15,136 nt of DNA from Bacteroidales bacterium UBA1215 (GCA_002309475.1 DBXJ01000052.1:344-15479), one strand, 5' to 3'; positions 7,083-13,798 are shown, counted from the first letter of the stretch. Notes: generated by a model not told the origin, from the letters alone. A program made the numbers and translations.

Positions 7083-8141
7083 TTACTTAACATCTCTTAC
7101 AAGGCGAACAGCTTGACCAACTGTGCGATCGCAGTAACCCGGACCGATAACATCTGACGTGAAGGCTAAATACTCCCCACTAGTTGTCCAATATGAACCG
7201 AAGGATATGACAAAGTAAACCACAGTGCCACCACGGTCGCCGGCAGCAGGCAGAAAGACACAACCTTCAGCTTCCATCTTTACCCAGTCTTTAATATCAA
7301 TAGTATTGGAAGTAAAAGTAGAACTTTTATTAATTTGATTTAATTGATAAGTGGATGTACTCCAATTATCCGGAACAATTATTAAACCGGAGATTCCCAT
7401 TACAACTCCATAGGCATAACGTACTCCGGAGGATGTATTTCGAAAATTCAACAAATAATTCCATTCATCATATGTTAACGCACGCCATGTACCGGGAGCA
7501 TCGGTGGTGTTGGTTATAGGATTATTTATGGCATTGTAAATGCCCCAATCAAAATAAGTACCTGTAATATTATAAGCAGCACTACCATAAGCTGTATCAG
7601 GAATATATGTATCATACGGATCTATGCCATTATATCCGCTGGTTCCCCAACAAAACAAATCTATCCAACCGGTATAGGTAGAGGAAATATTGCTATTGTT
7701 TGCTCCGATTGTATCCCATTGATGGGGAGCAAAACGCCATGTGCCTGCGGCAGTGCCACCATCCGCCACCGCGTGACTACCTACTGCACTCCATTGCAGA
7801 TTACCGGAGGAAAAATACACTTTTTGCGTTGCAGAAACAGAGAAAAAAACGTCTTGATTCCAACTTGTAAATATTGCCACATAGGTTTCATCCGATTTGA
7901 CTGTGATAGTACGTGGATTATCTGTGTTTCCGTCTTGCCATGACACAAATTGGCAACCTTTATTGGCTTTTGCTTCAATGGAAATCGCCGCTCCTTCGGT
8001 ATAGATGCCACCTCCTGAAACGGTTCCCCACTCTTCATTATTACTTTGTACGGTAATGGTGAATTCTTTTTTGCAAGAACTCAAAATCATCATACCGACA
8101 AGGCAAAAAAGACTTAACCAGAGAAACTTATTTTTCATCAT
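7083..8141 (-). CDS. Secreted lipoprotein with InlB-type repeat domain and FISUMP domain, copy 2
   Basis: Predicted lipoprotein of 352 residues, paralogue of the copy at 5722-6795. The signal peptide and lipobox (ILSSC, Cys23) differ from copy 1 only by W for R at residue 8. The InlB-repeat-like part (EWGTVSGGG, GCQFVSWQDG, NPRTITV) is also close. The central FISUMP region keeps the landmarks VYFSSGNLQW, WRFAPHQW, WIDLFCWGTSGY, DAPGTWRALT and EGCVFLPAAG but is otherwise clearly diverged. An insertion (AVGSHAVADGG) precedes TAAGTWRFAP. The C-terminal segment (residues about 310-342) barely resembles copy 1 until the identical VRLVRDVK end. It probably sits at the cell surface as an adhesion or ligand-binding protein (inferred). 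Just downstream is the broken dehydrogenase copy, so this copy has lost the enzyme partner that copy 1 kept. Confidence 0.88.
   Translation of the reverse strand: MMKNKFLWLSLFCLVGMMILSSCKKEFTITVQSNNEEWGTVSGGGIYTEGAAISIEAKANKGCQFVSWQDGNTDNPRTITVKSDETYVAIFTSWNQDVFFSVSATQKVYFSSGNLQWSAVGSHAVADGGTAAGTWRFAPHQWDTIGANNSNISSTYTGWIDLFCWGTSGYNGIDPYDTYIPDTAYGSAAYNITGTYFDWGIYNAINNPITNTTDAPGTWRALTYDEWNYLLNFRNTSSGVRYAYGVVMGISGLIIVPDNWSTSTYQLNQINKSSTFTSNTIDIKDWVKMEAEGCVFLPAAGDRGGTVVYFVISFGSYWTTSGEYLAFTSDVIGPGYCDRTVGQAVRLVRDVK
7112..7238 (-). other. Variable C-terminal segment of FISUMP lipoprotein copy 2
   Basis: This 127-bp stretch is the counterpart of 5751-5898 in copy 1 and lies between the same two conserved flanks. 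It is 21 bp shorter and encodes GSYWTTSGEYLAF and SDVIGPGYCDRTVGQ. Aligned with SGNLNPSGSHHRYYGR of copy 1, only G, P and R anchor positions hold. Third codon bases also differ, so the two segments were not copied from one common template in recent time. Confidence 0.45.
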
Positions 8142-8169
8142 AATATGAGTATTTAATTATTATATTTTG

Positions 8170-8177
8170 CAAAAATA
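8170..8177 (-). promoter_or_regulatory. Candidate -7 box of FISUMP lipoprotein copy 2
   Basis: The minus strand reads TATTTTTG followed by CA, in the same sequence context as 6824-6831 and at the same distance from the ATG. A TTTG (8193-8196) lies 15 bp upstream, closer than the usual 19-21 bp spacing. Transcription probably starts here because a terminator (8234-8261) closes the gcvT transcript just upstream. Confidence 0.5.
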
Positions 8178-8233
8178 ATAAAAAAACAATTACAAATATC
8201 CGACATGTGGAAAATTTTCCATTGTTGCCATAT

Positions 8234-8267
8234 AAAAAAAAGGAAAAACTTTCGTTTTTCCTTTTTT
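8234..8267 (-). terminator. Intrinsic terminator of gcvT
   Basis: The arms GGAAAAAC (8242-8249) and GTTTTTCC (8254-8261) pair around a 4-base loop. On the minus strand a run of eight Ts (8234-8241) follows. It starts a few bases after the gcvT stop. The stem extends into the flanking A and T runs, so it could also act on the plus strand. Confidence 0.8.
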
Positions 8268-8272
8268 ACTGC

Positions 8273-9376
8273 TTATGCTTTATAGAAAGGCATCTTAACA
8301 ACTACTGCCTTCAAGAGTTTCTCTCTAATTTTTATAAATATTTCTGTATCTTTTTTTGAGAAAGCTGTTTTAACTACAGCAGTACCTATATTTTTGCCGG
8401 TGGAAGGAGATGGGGAACCGGAACGAACTTCACCTATCACATTGCCATTGGCATCACAAACTTCATAATGTGAACGAGGAATACCCCTGTCTATCATTTC
8501 GAAACCGACTACTTTTTTAGTGCAACCATTTGCTTTTTGCATTTCAAAAATTTCACGGTTGATAAAATTATTACCATCAACAAATTTGGTAATCCAACCC
8601 AAACCGCCTTCAATAGGAGAAATTTCATCGTCTATTTCGTGACCATACAAGCAGAAACCCATTTCCAAACGCAAAGTATCACGGCAACCTAAACCTGCCG
8701 GTTTGATACCGAATTCTGCACCTGCTTCAAAAACGGCATTCCATACTTTGTCGGCATATTGCATAGGAATATAAATTTCGCAACCACCTGCACCGGTATA
8801 ACCGGTTGTAGAGAAAATAATATTGTCAACACCTGCAAAATTGATAATTTGGAAAGTATAATATTCCATATCCACCACATTGGCAGATGTTAATTTTTGC
8901 ATAGCTTTCAATGCATTAGGACCTTGAACTGCCAATTGTGCCCATTCTTCACTTTCGTTTTTGAAATCTTCACCTATTACCAAGCCCATTTTTTCGGCTA
9001 TTTGGCTCATCCAATTCCAATCTTTATCAATATTGGCAGCATTAGGAACCATAAAATAATGGTCGTCTGCAATACGATATACCAACATATCGTCAACAAT
9101 ACCACCTTTGCCATTGGGCAAACAAGTATATTGTACTTTTCCATCTACCAATGCAGCAATATCATTAACGGTAACATATTGCATAAAGGCCTTTGCATGA
9201 GGACCTTTTGCTCTGAATTCTCCCATGTGAGAAACATCAAATACTCCTACATTGTTACGAACATTGTGGTGTTCTACTGTCAATCCTTCATATTGGATTG
9301 GCATATTATAGCCTGCAAATTCAGCCATTTTTGCACCTAAATCTTTGTGCTTTTGACAAAAAACTGTTTCTTTCAT
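8273..9376 (-). CDS. gcvT: Aminomethyltransferase, T protein of the glycine cleavage system
   Basis: T protein of the glycine cleavage complex. It releases ammonia from the aminomethyl group on lipoylated H protein and passes the methylene unit to tetrahydrofolate. From the ATG at 9374-9376 it has 367 residues, normal for the family. Landmarks in order are GAKMAEFAGYNMPIQY, FDVSHMGE, QYTCLPNGKGGIVDDMLVYR (with the conserved Asp pair near the folate site), STTGYTGAGGCEIY, GLGCRDTLRLEMGFCLYG and ISPIEGGLGW. The C-terminal barrel has RSGSPSPSTGKNIG. A longer reading would need a TTG at 9388, which I reject. It is a single-gene unit with its own promoter and terminator. The other gcv genes are not nearby, and I see no glycine riboswitch in the short leader. 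Confidence 0.96.
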   Translation of the reverse strand: MKETVFCQKHKDLGAKMAEFAGYNMPIQYEGLTVEHHNVRNNVGVFDVSHMGEFRAKGPHAKAFMQYVTVNDIAALVDGKVQYTCLPNGKGGIVDDMLVYRIADDHYFMVPNAANIDKDWNWMSQIAEKMGLVIGEDFKNESEEWAQLAVQGPNALKAMQKLTSANVVDMEYYTFQIINFAGVDNIIFSTTGYTGAGGCEIYIPMQYADKVWNAVFEAGAEFGIKPAGLGCRDTLRLEMGFCLYGHEIDDEISPIEGGLGWITKFVDGNNFINREIFEMQKANGCTKKVVGFEMIDRGIPRSHYEVCDANGNVIGEVRSGSPSPSTGKNIGTAVVKTAFSKKDTEIFIKIREKLLKAVVVKMPFYKA

Positions 9377-9425
9377 ACTATTTATCAATATTTTAAATTA
9401 TTTTCAATATTTTCTTAATGAATTG

Positions 9426-9433
9426 CAAATGTA
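9426..9433 (-). promoter_or_regulatory. gcvT promoter -7 box
   Basis: The minus strand reads TACATTTG followed by CA, 49 bp before the gcvT ATG, with AAAAAGTT directly upstream as in the etfB and rpmH promoters. A -33 TTG at 20 bp spacing is not evident. It lies in the 99 bp between gcvT and the deoC stop. Confidence 0.6.
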
Positions 9434-9475
9434 AACTTTTTTTTTCTATTTCTCCAGATTTCTACTTGGAAAAAA

Positions 9476-10279
9476 TCATATTTCCGGCAACAACCTATCC
9501 ACCAAACGACTTGCCCCAATTCTAAATCTTTGATTGTTAAGCCATTCTTTGCCTAATATATTTTCTATCAATTTAATATACAATAATGTCGTGTCCGGAT
9601 CGGAAATGCCGCCTGCCGGCTTGATACTAACACATTTTCCTGTTTTTTTCTTATAATCTCTTATTGCATAGAGCATGACAATAAATGCTTCGGGTGTGGA
9701 ATTGACAGCAATTTTTCCGGTAGAAGTTTTGATAAAATCTGCACCGTTTTCCATGGCTAACATAGCTGCTTGATAAATATTTTCTGGTGTCTGCAATTCA
9801 CCTGTCTCTAAAATCACCTTCAAAATTTTATCTTTACAACAGGCTTTGATAGCACGAATTTCCTCAGCCACTTCTTCCAACTTGCCCTCCAAAAATTTTC
9901 CTCTGGAAATCACCATGTCTATTTCATCTGCTCCTTGTGCTACAGCATAATTTACTTCTGTCAGTTTTGATTCCAAAGGAATTTGTCCGGCAGGAAATCC
10001 ACCTGCCACACATGCCACATGGACATCGTAAGCATTTAAGACTTGTTTGGCCAACTTGGCAAATACAGGATAGACACAAACGGCGGCCGTATGAGGCTTT
10101 ACTGAAATCGCCTTTTGACACAATTGTCTTACCTTCTCGTCTGTATCACTACCTTCCAGTGTAGTTAAATCCACACAACTCAAGGCAAATTGCAGAGCCT
10201 CTTTTTTAGATTTAAAATACTTTAGATCAGCACCTTGTGCTGCACTTATTTCTTCTGATATAATTTTATTCCAATCCAC
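9476..10279 (-). CDS. deoC: Deoxyribose-phosphate aldolase
   Basis: Cytoplasmic class I aldolase that splits 2-deoxyribose-5-phosphate into glyceraldehyde-3-phosphate and acetaldehyde during deoxynucleoside breakdown. With the GTG start at 10277-10279 it has 267 residues. The catalytic set is complete: D121 in EIDMVISRG, the Schiff-base K184 in DFIKTSTGK, and K220 in SIKPAGGIS, plus VAGGFPAGQ and KVILETGEL. The frame is open back to an ATG at 10351, but that would overlap the preceding gene by 70 bp and add a non-conserved basic stretch. The GTG, 2 bp after the preceding stop, fits translational coupling better. It is the last gene of the operon that starts at 12904. Confidence 0.94.
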   Translation of the reverse strand: MDWNKIISEEISAAQGADLKYFKSKKEALQFALSCVDLTTLEGSDTDEKVRQLCQKAISVKPHTAAVCVYPVFAKLAKQVLNAYDVHVACVAGGFPAGQIPLESKLTEVNYAVAQGADEIDMVISRGKFLEGKLEEVAEEIRAIKACCKDKILKVILETGELQTPENIYQAAMLAMENGADFIKTSTGKIAVNSTPEAFIVMLYAIRDYKKKTGKCVSIKPAGGISDPDTTLLYIKLIENILGKEWLNNQRFRIGASRLVDRLLPEI

Positions 10280-10281
10280 TA

Positions 10282-10710
10282 TTATTCTTGTTTTCTTTGT
10301 GTTTTTTCTTTTGTCCAATACATTGACTTGCCCAGCATGGCAATTCCCCAATAACCCCTTACTTTCAATTTGGTAGGACTTTCAAATTTCATAAACATTT
10401 TAAAAGTACCCTTTTTACCCGGATATTTAACGATTCCATTTTGCCATTCATTTTCTTTATCATTGAAAGTTAGATTTTTAAGAAATACCAAACCCAAAAA
10501 TTTCTTTTTTACCTCGTTTTCCACCCAAGTAACTCTACCTTCAAAAGTACCATCCTCAGCTTGATAAATATAAATTTGCGAACCTTCACCTGAAAACGGG
10601 TCCACCATATAATAATAGCCCACCAAATCGCTCGCCTGATTGTTTTGTGCATGAACAGCGAAGCCGCAACACAATAAAATGACCATCAAAAAAAACTTGT
10701 TTCCTCTCAT
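10282..10710 (-). CDS. DUF2147 exported protein
   Basis: A 142-residue protein with a signal peptide (MRGNKFFLMVILLCCGFAVHA, cleavage predicted after AHA-type VHA) and then a small domain of the DUF2147 family. Recognisable parts are DLVGYYYMVDPFSGEG, IYIYQAEDGTFEGRVTWVE, then FLGLVFLKNLTF, NGIVKYPGKKGTF and KLKVRGYWGIAMLGKSMYW. The alternation of DP..G and G.I.DP.. or NG-type motifs with a final G.W..ig.lG..q.W signature is typical. The domain is probably a lipocalin-like barrel in the periplasm, and its biochemical role is not known. It begins 6 bp after the glycosyltransferase stop and ends 2 bp before the deoC start, inside one operon. Confidence 0.88.
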   Translation of the reverse strand: MRGNKFFLMVILLCCGFAVHAQNNQASDLVGYYYMVDPFSGEGSQIYIYQAEDGTFEGRVTWVENEVKKKFLGLVFLKNLTFNDKENEWQNGIVKYPGKKGTFKMFMKFESPTKLKVRGYWGIAMLGKSMYWTKEKTQRKQE

Positions 10711-10716
10711 TTTCTT

Positions 10717-11889
10717 CTATTTTATATCAGCAAAATTATCATTTTTTTTCTTATCTTTATACATATAATTTCGGTCTTTCCATATTTTTTTTGAAAAAGG
10801 TATTCTCAGCACCACCCAAACAACATAAACAGGATATGCGATAGCTGCCATGAAATAACTTTTCCACCAAAGTGACTTTTTGTTGATAAAAGACAACCAT
10901 TCCATTATCACACAAGCATCTACGATAAATTTCACCACTACCAATACACACCACCAGAGCCATGCTATACCTCCGAAAATTGCCAGAATACTACTTATAA
11001 GTATCAAAAATGATTCCAAACCGACTACCATGGCCACCATTTTTGTAAACTTATCGCTATACGAACCTGTTTTCGACACCCAGCGGACACGTTGTGCAAT
11101 AAAGTCTCGCAATGTTTTTTGTGCCGCTGTTCTTACGATAATTTCTTTTGTTTTTACATAGCCTATTGCTTGACTGCCATAATGTTGCGAACATGCGTGC
11201 AGTAAAAAAACATCGTCTCCTGAAGCAATTTGACTACAAGACTGCATATTTGACTGCAAAGTGTCATAGACTTCTTTTTCGTAACACATATTGGCGGCAT
11301 TGCACATAATAGGCTTCCCCATTTGTACGGCTCCGCCCGTGGATATCATCAAAGCTCCCAATTCTAATTGCTGCAACTGCGAAAAATATTTTTTTTCATC
11401 TGCAAAGGCGACAGGTGCCAACATCATTTTTTTACCATATCGGTGATAGTAGGCATTGTAAATTTTAAGCCACTGGTTCGGCACTTCACAATCTGCGTCA
11501 GTGGTGGCAATCAATGGAAAAGATGCATGGGCAATGGCCGTTTTTACAGCCGACTTTTTTCCTTGCTGCTCATTGTGGAGCAGTTTTATCTGTAACAAGG
11601 GATGTGTACGAATGAAAGTTTCCACTTTTTCCACACTGCCATCTTGTGAATGATCGTTGACCAATAGTACTTCAAAACTTTCTTTCGGATAATCCAAATT
11701 TTCTAAAGCATGCAAACATTTATCCAAAGCAGATTCCTCATTACGAAAGGCTATTACAATACTAAATTGTTGATAATCATTTTCTTCTTCAGGGAAAAAG
11801 TACTTGATTTTCTTCCATGCTATGGCTAAAGACAAAATCAGCAAACAATAGACGACCGTTATCACTAAAAATAGGATTTTTACAAGCAT
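10717..11889 (-). CDS. Membrane-anchored family 2 glycosyltransferase
   Basis: A processive-type GT2 enzyme of 390 residues. An N-terminal transmembrane anchor (about residues 1-25) is followed by a cytoplasmic GT-A domain and two to three membrane helices near the C-terminus (about 285-330 and 345-365). The catalytic motifs are visible: SIVIAFRNEE (43-52), VLLVNDHSQDGS (74-85), DAD at 131-133 for metal and nucleotide-sugar binding, the acidic pair D225-D226 in SGDDVFL, and QRVRW at 266-270. This set resembles cellulose synthase, chitin synthase or N-acetylglucosaminyltransferase enzymes. The sugar and acceptor are unknown. It begins one base after the stop of the flippase-like gene, suggesting that the two act together on a lipid- or envelope-linked glycan (inferred). 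Confidence 0.92.
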   Translation of the reverse strand: MLVKILFLVITVVYCLLILSLAIAWKKIKYFFPEEENDYQQFSIVIAFRNEESALDKCLHALENLDYPKESFEVLLVNDHSQDGSVEKVETFIRTHPLLQIKLLHNEQQGKKSAVKTAIAHASFPLIATTDADCEVPNQWLKIYNAYYHRYGKKMMLAPVAFADEKKYFSQLQQLELGALMISTGGAVQMGKPIMCNAANMCYEKEVYDTLQSNMQSCSQIASGDDVFLLHACSQHYGSQAIGYVKTKEIIVRTAAQKTLRDFIAQRVRWVSKTGSYSDKFTKMVAMVVGLESFLILISSILAIFGGIAWLWWCVLVVVKFIVDACVIMEWLSFINKKSLWWKSYFMAAIAYPVYVVWVVLRIPFSKKIWKDRNYMYKDKKKNDNFADIK

Positions 11890-11890
11890 G

Positions 11891-12904
11891 TTATCTGAAA
11901 ATCTTCAATCTAAACACAGAAAATGAACCAATAATTGCAGGAATTACCACGTTGACCAACCATAAAACAATAGTGGAAGCAACTACAAACAAATTTTCCA
12001 ATCCCAACGACCACCAAGCTGTATTCATTTGTCCGAATATCAATATTGCCACCGAGGAGCGGACTCCTACTTCACTCAAAACCCACGTTGGAATAATTGT
12101 GGTGAGCAAGAAATAAAAATTACCCAACAGCATCACTATCAACATATCATTACTTCCACTAAAAATATGTATCGACCAGTACAACTGGAATAAAAACACC
12201 AGATATCTCACCCACGACAAAAACAAAATCCGCAATAACTCTTGGACAGAATATTCGTTTAAAAATTGCAATTTTTCCACCAAGTTTTCTATCCATTTAT
12301 AATTAAATCGTTGTAGAAATTTGGTGAAGGAAGTAATTTTGAAATAAGCCCAAAGACTAAAAACAATCAATATCAGCAACAAAGTCAGGAATACTATTCC
12401 ACCCATCACATGCGATTGATAGACATGGCCTTTGAAAAAATAAAACATGGCTCCCACCATTCCCATCAACAAAGTGATAATACCTTGAGCAAAATTGCCG
12501 ACGAATGTGGCAATGGAACCTTTTAGTGCATAACCTTGCGGCAAACTGAAGCCTCTACCTATAAAATCTCCTGTACGATTAGGAAATATAAAACCCACAC
12601 ATACCCCCAACCATGTGGATTGCAGGGAGCGAAAAAATGACAATGACAATACCTTTTTCATCAAAAACTTCCATTTGACAGCCTCCAAAGACCAATTGAG
12701 AAGCATCAAAGATAGCAATATCAACAAAGGTATTATGAGTGTTTGGTTGGGCAAATGGGATAAATATGCCAAAACTTCTGTAAGGCTCTCTTTTGCAAAC
12801 AATTTGGTACAGACAAAAAAATAACTTAACACCAAAATAAAAATTGAGGCGATTATATTAAGTCTTTTTAGTATCTTTGCAGTGTCATTTTTAAGTTTTA
12901 ACAT
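11891..12904 (-). CDS. Flippase-like integral membrane protein (YbhN / LPG synthase transmembrane family)
   Basis: A 337-residue membrane protein with about eight hydrophobic helices and no soluble catalytic domain. It fits the lysylphosphatidylglycerol synthase transmembrane/UPF0104 (YbhN, AglD-like) family. The family motif near residues 98-120 is present (WLGVCVGFIFPNRTGDFIGR), as are a central helix pair with AQGIITLLMGMVGAMFYF and a late segment, IPTWVLSEVGVRSS. It lacks the C-terminal aminoacyl-transfer domain of MprF, so it is the membrane part only, a proposed lipid or lipid-glycan translocator. It is the first gene of a four-gene operon with the glycosyltransferase, DUF2147 protein and deoC. 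Its start codon is only 17 bp from the divergent ruvC start, so its promoter must lie inside ruvC. Confidence 0.85.
   Translation of the reverse strand: MLKLKNDTAKILKRLNIIASIFILVLSYFFVCTKLFAKESLTEVLAYLSHLPNQTLIIPLLILLSLMLLNWSLEAVKWKFLMKKVLSLSFFRSLQSTWLGVCVGFIFPNRTGDFIGRGFSLPQGYALKGSIATFVGNFAQGIITLLMGMVGAMFYFFKGHVYQSHVMGGIVFLTLLLILIVFSLWAYFKITSFTKFLQRFNYKWIENLVEKLQFLNEYSVQELLRILFLSWVRYLVFLFQLYWSIHIFSGSNDMLIVMLLGNFYFLLTTIIPTWVLSEVGVRSSVAILIFGQMNTAWWSLGLENLFVVASTIVLWLVNVVIPAIIGSFSVFRLKIFR
12872..12879 (+). promoter_or_regulatory. Candidate ruvC promoter -7 box, inside the flippase-like gene
   Basis: The plus strand reads TATCTTTG followed by CA, matching TAnnTTTG, 42 bp before the ruvC ATG. It overlaps about codons 9-11 of the divergent flippase-like gene. 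A TTG at 12844-12846 is 25 bp upstream, longer than the usual spacing. Confidence 0.55.
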
Positions 12905-12921
12905 GCTTTTTTTAGTTTGTC

Positions 12922-13479
12922 ATGAACGATAAAATTATATTAGGCATCGACCCCGGCACCAACATTATGGGCTACGGAATAATTTTTGCCAAAGGTACAA
13001 AAATTTCTCTTATAAAAATGGGAATTTTAAAATTAAATGCAAAAAAAAATCAACTTGAGAAATTACAAGACATCTATGAGACGGTATCTCAATTGATAAT
13101 GGAATATACACCCCATGAAATGGCGATTGAAAGTCCGTTTTTCGGCAAAAATGTACAATCCATGCTAAAATTAGGAAGAGCACAAGGCGTTTCTATTGCA
13201 GCTGCCCTGACACACAACGTGCCTGTATTTGAATATGCCCCCAAGAAAGTAAAAATGGCCATTGTCGGCAAGGGTGCCGCCTCCAAAGAGCAAGTAGCGG
13301 CCATGCTATGCCATATCATTGACAACTTTCATCAAGAAAATATTCCTACCATGGACGCTAGTGATGCAGTTGCCATCGCCTATTGCCACTATCTGCAAAA
13401 CTCCCCGAAAATCAAACAAAAAGAAAGTTCCAGTTGGGCAAACTTTTTGGCAAAAAACCCTGACAGAATTGTAAAATAA
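12922..13479 (+). CDS. ruvC: Holliday junction endonuclease RuvC
   Basis: Cytoplasmic resolvase that cuts four-way DNA junctions brought by RuvAB during recombination and repair. It has 185 residues, normal length. The four acidic catalytic residues of the RNase H-like fold are all present: D10 in GIDPGTN, E70 in MAIESPFFGKN, and D145 and D148 in MDASDAVAIAYCH. The conserved MLKLGRAQGV and EYAPKKVKMAIVGKG segments lie between them. The ATG is at 12922-12924, just 17 bp from the start of the divergent flippase-like gene. ruvA and ruvB are not adjacent. The gene converges on the small lipoprotein gene, with a shared terminator at 13496-13526. Confidence 0.97.
   Translation: MNDKIILGIDPGTNIMGYGIIFAKGTKISLIKMGILKLNAKKNQLEKLQDIYETVSQLIMEYTPHEMAIESPFFGKNVQSMLKLGRAQGVSIAAALTHNVPVFEYAPKKVKMAIVGKGAASKEQVAAMLCHIIDNFHQENIPTMDASDAVAIAYCHYLQNSPKIKQKESSSWANFLAKNPDRIVK
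12990..12997 (-). promoter_or_regulatory. Possible -7 box of the flippase operon, inside ruvC
   Basis: The minus strand reads TACCTTTG, a match to TAnnTTTG, 85 bp before the flippase-like ATG and within ruvC codons 23-26. It lacks the CA found after the stronger boxes of this window and has no clear -33 element, so it could be chance. Confidence 0.3.
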
Positions 13480-13495
13480 CCGAATAAATCGGGAC

Positions 13496-13526
13496 AAAAA
13501 AAAAGGAAACTGTGAAAGTTTCCTTT
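13496..13526. terminator. Shared intrinsic terminator between ruvC and the small lipoprotein gene
   Basis: The arms AAAGGAAACT (13502-13511) and AGTTTCCTTT (13517-13526) are perfectly complementary around a 5-base loop. On the minus strand the hairpin is followed by a run of nine Ts (13496-13504), ideal for ending the lipoprotein transcript. On the plus strand the T tract is short, so it works less well for ruvC. Confidence 0.8.
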
Positions 13527-13548
13527 ATTAAACGTTTGTTGTCTAGAA

Positions 13549-13746
13549 TTATTCAGCTGGAGTTTCTTCAACTGCTGCGTCTGCTTCTTCAGCTGGCATT
13601 TCTGCTACAGCTTCTTCTTCTACTGGAGCAACTTCTTCTTCAACAACTGCTTCTTCTTCAACTGGAGCAACTTCTTCTTCAGTTGCGTTATTGCAAGCAA
13701 CAAATGTCATACCTGCTACAACTAACAATGCTAATAACTTTTTCAT
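13549..13746 (-). CDS. Small Glu/Ala-rich lipoprotein
   Basis: A 65-residue protein. The signal peptide MKKLLALLVVAGMTFVAC ends in a probable lipobox, with Cys18 as lipid attachment point. The mature part is about 47 residues and consists almost only of Glu, Ala, Val and Pro. It has a 13-residue unit, EEEVAPVEEEAVV, present twice in a row (residues 23-35 and 36-47) and then degenerate copies. It contains no Lys or Arg after the lipobox, so it is extremely acidic and probably extended or weakly helical. I chose the ATG at 13744-13746 because it gives the signal peptide and because the promoter at 13791-13798 lies just upstream, inside the longer open frame. The function is unknown. It resembles no Lpp-type protein, because there is no heptad pattern or C-terminal lysine. 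Confidence 0.85.
   Translation of the reverse strand: MKKLLALLVVAGMTFVACNNATEEEVAPVEEEAVVEEEVAPVEEEAVAEMPAEEADAAVEETPAE
13610..13687 (-). repeat. Tandem 39-bp coding repeat in the small lipoprotein
   Basis: Two adjacent 39-bp units (13610-13648 and 13649-13687) are nearly identical in their first 33 bp. They encode EEEVAPVEEEAVV twice with one imperfect end. The length is a multiple of 13 codons, so gain or loss of a unit would keep the frame. Confidence 0.75.
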
Positions 13747-13790
13747 ACTAGTACTTTTAAAATGTTTATTAATTAAATGTTTTTGTGGTG

Positions 13791-13798
13791 CAAAGATA
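13791..13798 (-). promoter_or_regulatory. Promoter -7 box of the small lipoprotein gene
   Basis: The minus strand reads TATCTTTG followed by CA, matching TAnnTTTG, 44 bp before the ATG at 13746. No exact -33 TTG is seen at 19-21 bp. Its position supports the short 65-residue reading of the gene. Confidence 0.6.

Larger units (their letters stand above)
6851..8197 (-). repeat. Tandem segmental duplication, unit B
   Basis: The second unit holds the dehydrogenase fragment, the spacer, FISUMP lipoprotein copy 2 and its upstream region. At the junction the sequence passes from CAATTACTAAT (the upstream end of unit A) straight into CCGGACAATTC of dehydrogenase coding sequence. The matching outer end reads CAATTACAAATATCCGACA. 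Both parental sites therefore share a short AT-CCG-ACA stretch, suggesting that the duplication formed across microhomology. Unit B is 13-14 bp shorter than unit A because of length differences within the lipoprotein genes. Confidence 0.82.

Noticed and set aside
5491..8197. Insertion sequence or transposon as cause of the duplication
   Set aside because: There is no transposase gene, no terminal inverted repeat and no target-site duplication at the ends. The junction shows only microhomology.
9377..9388. TTG start giving four more residues at the N-terminus of GcvT
   Set aside because: The ATG at 9376 gives a normal family N-terminus, and the added residues come from a rare start without any ribosome binding site.
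9377..9475. Possible glycine riboswitch upstream of gcvT
   Set aside because: The region is under 100 bp, is mostly A/T tracts with the promoter inside it, and I find none of the conserved paired segments of that riboswitch.
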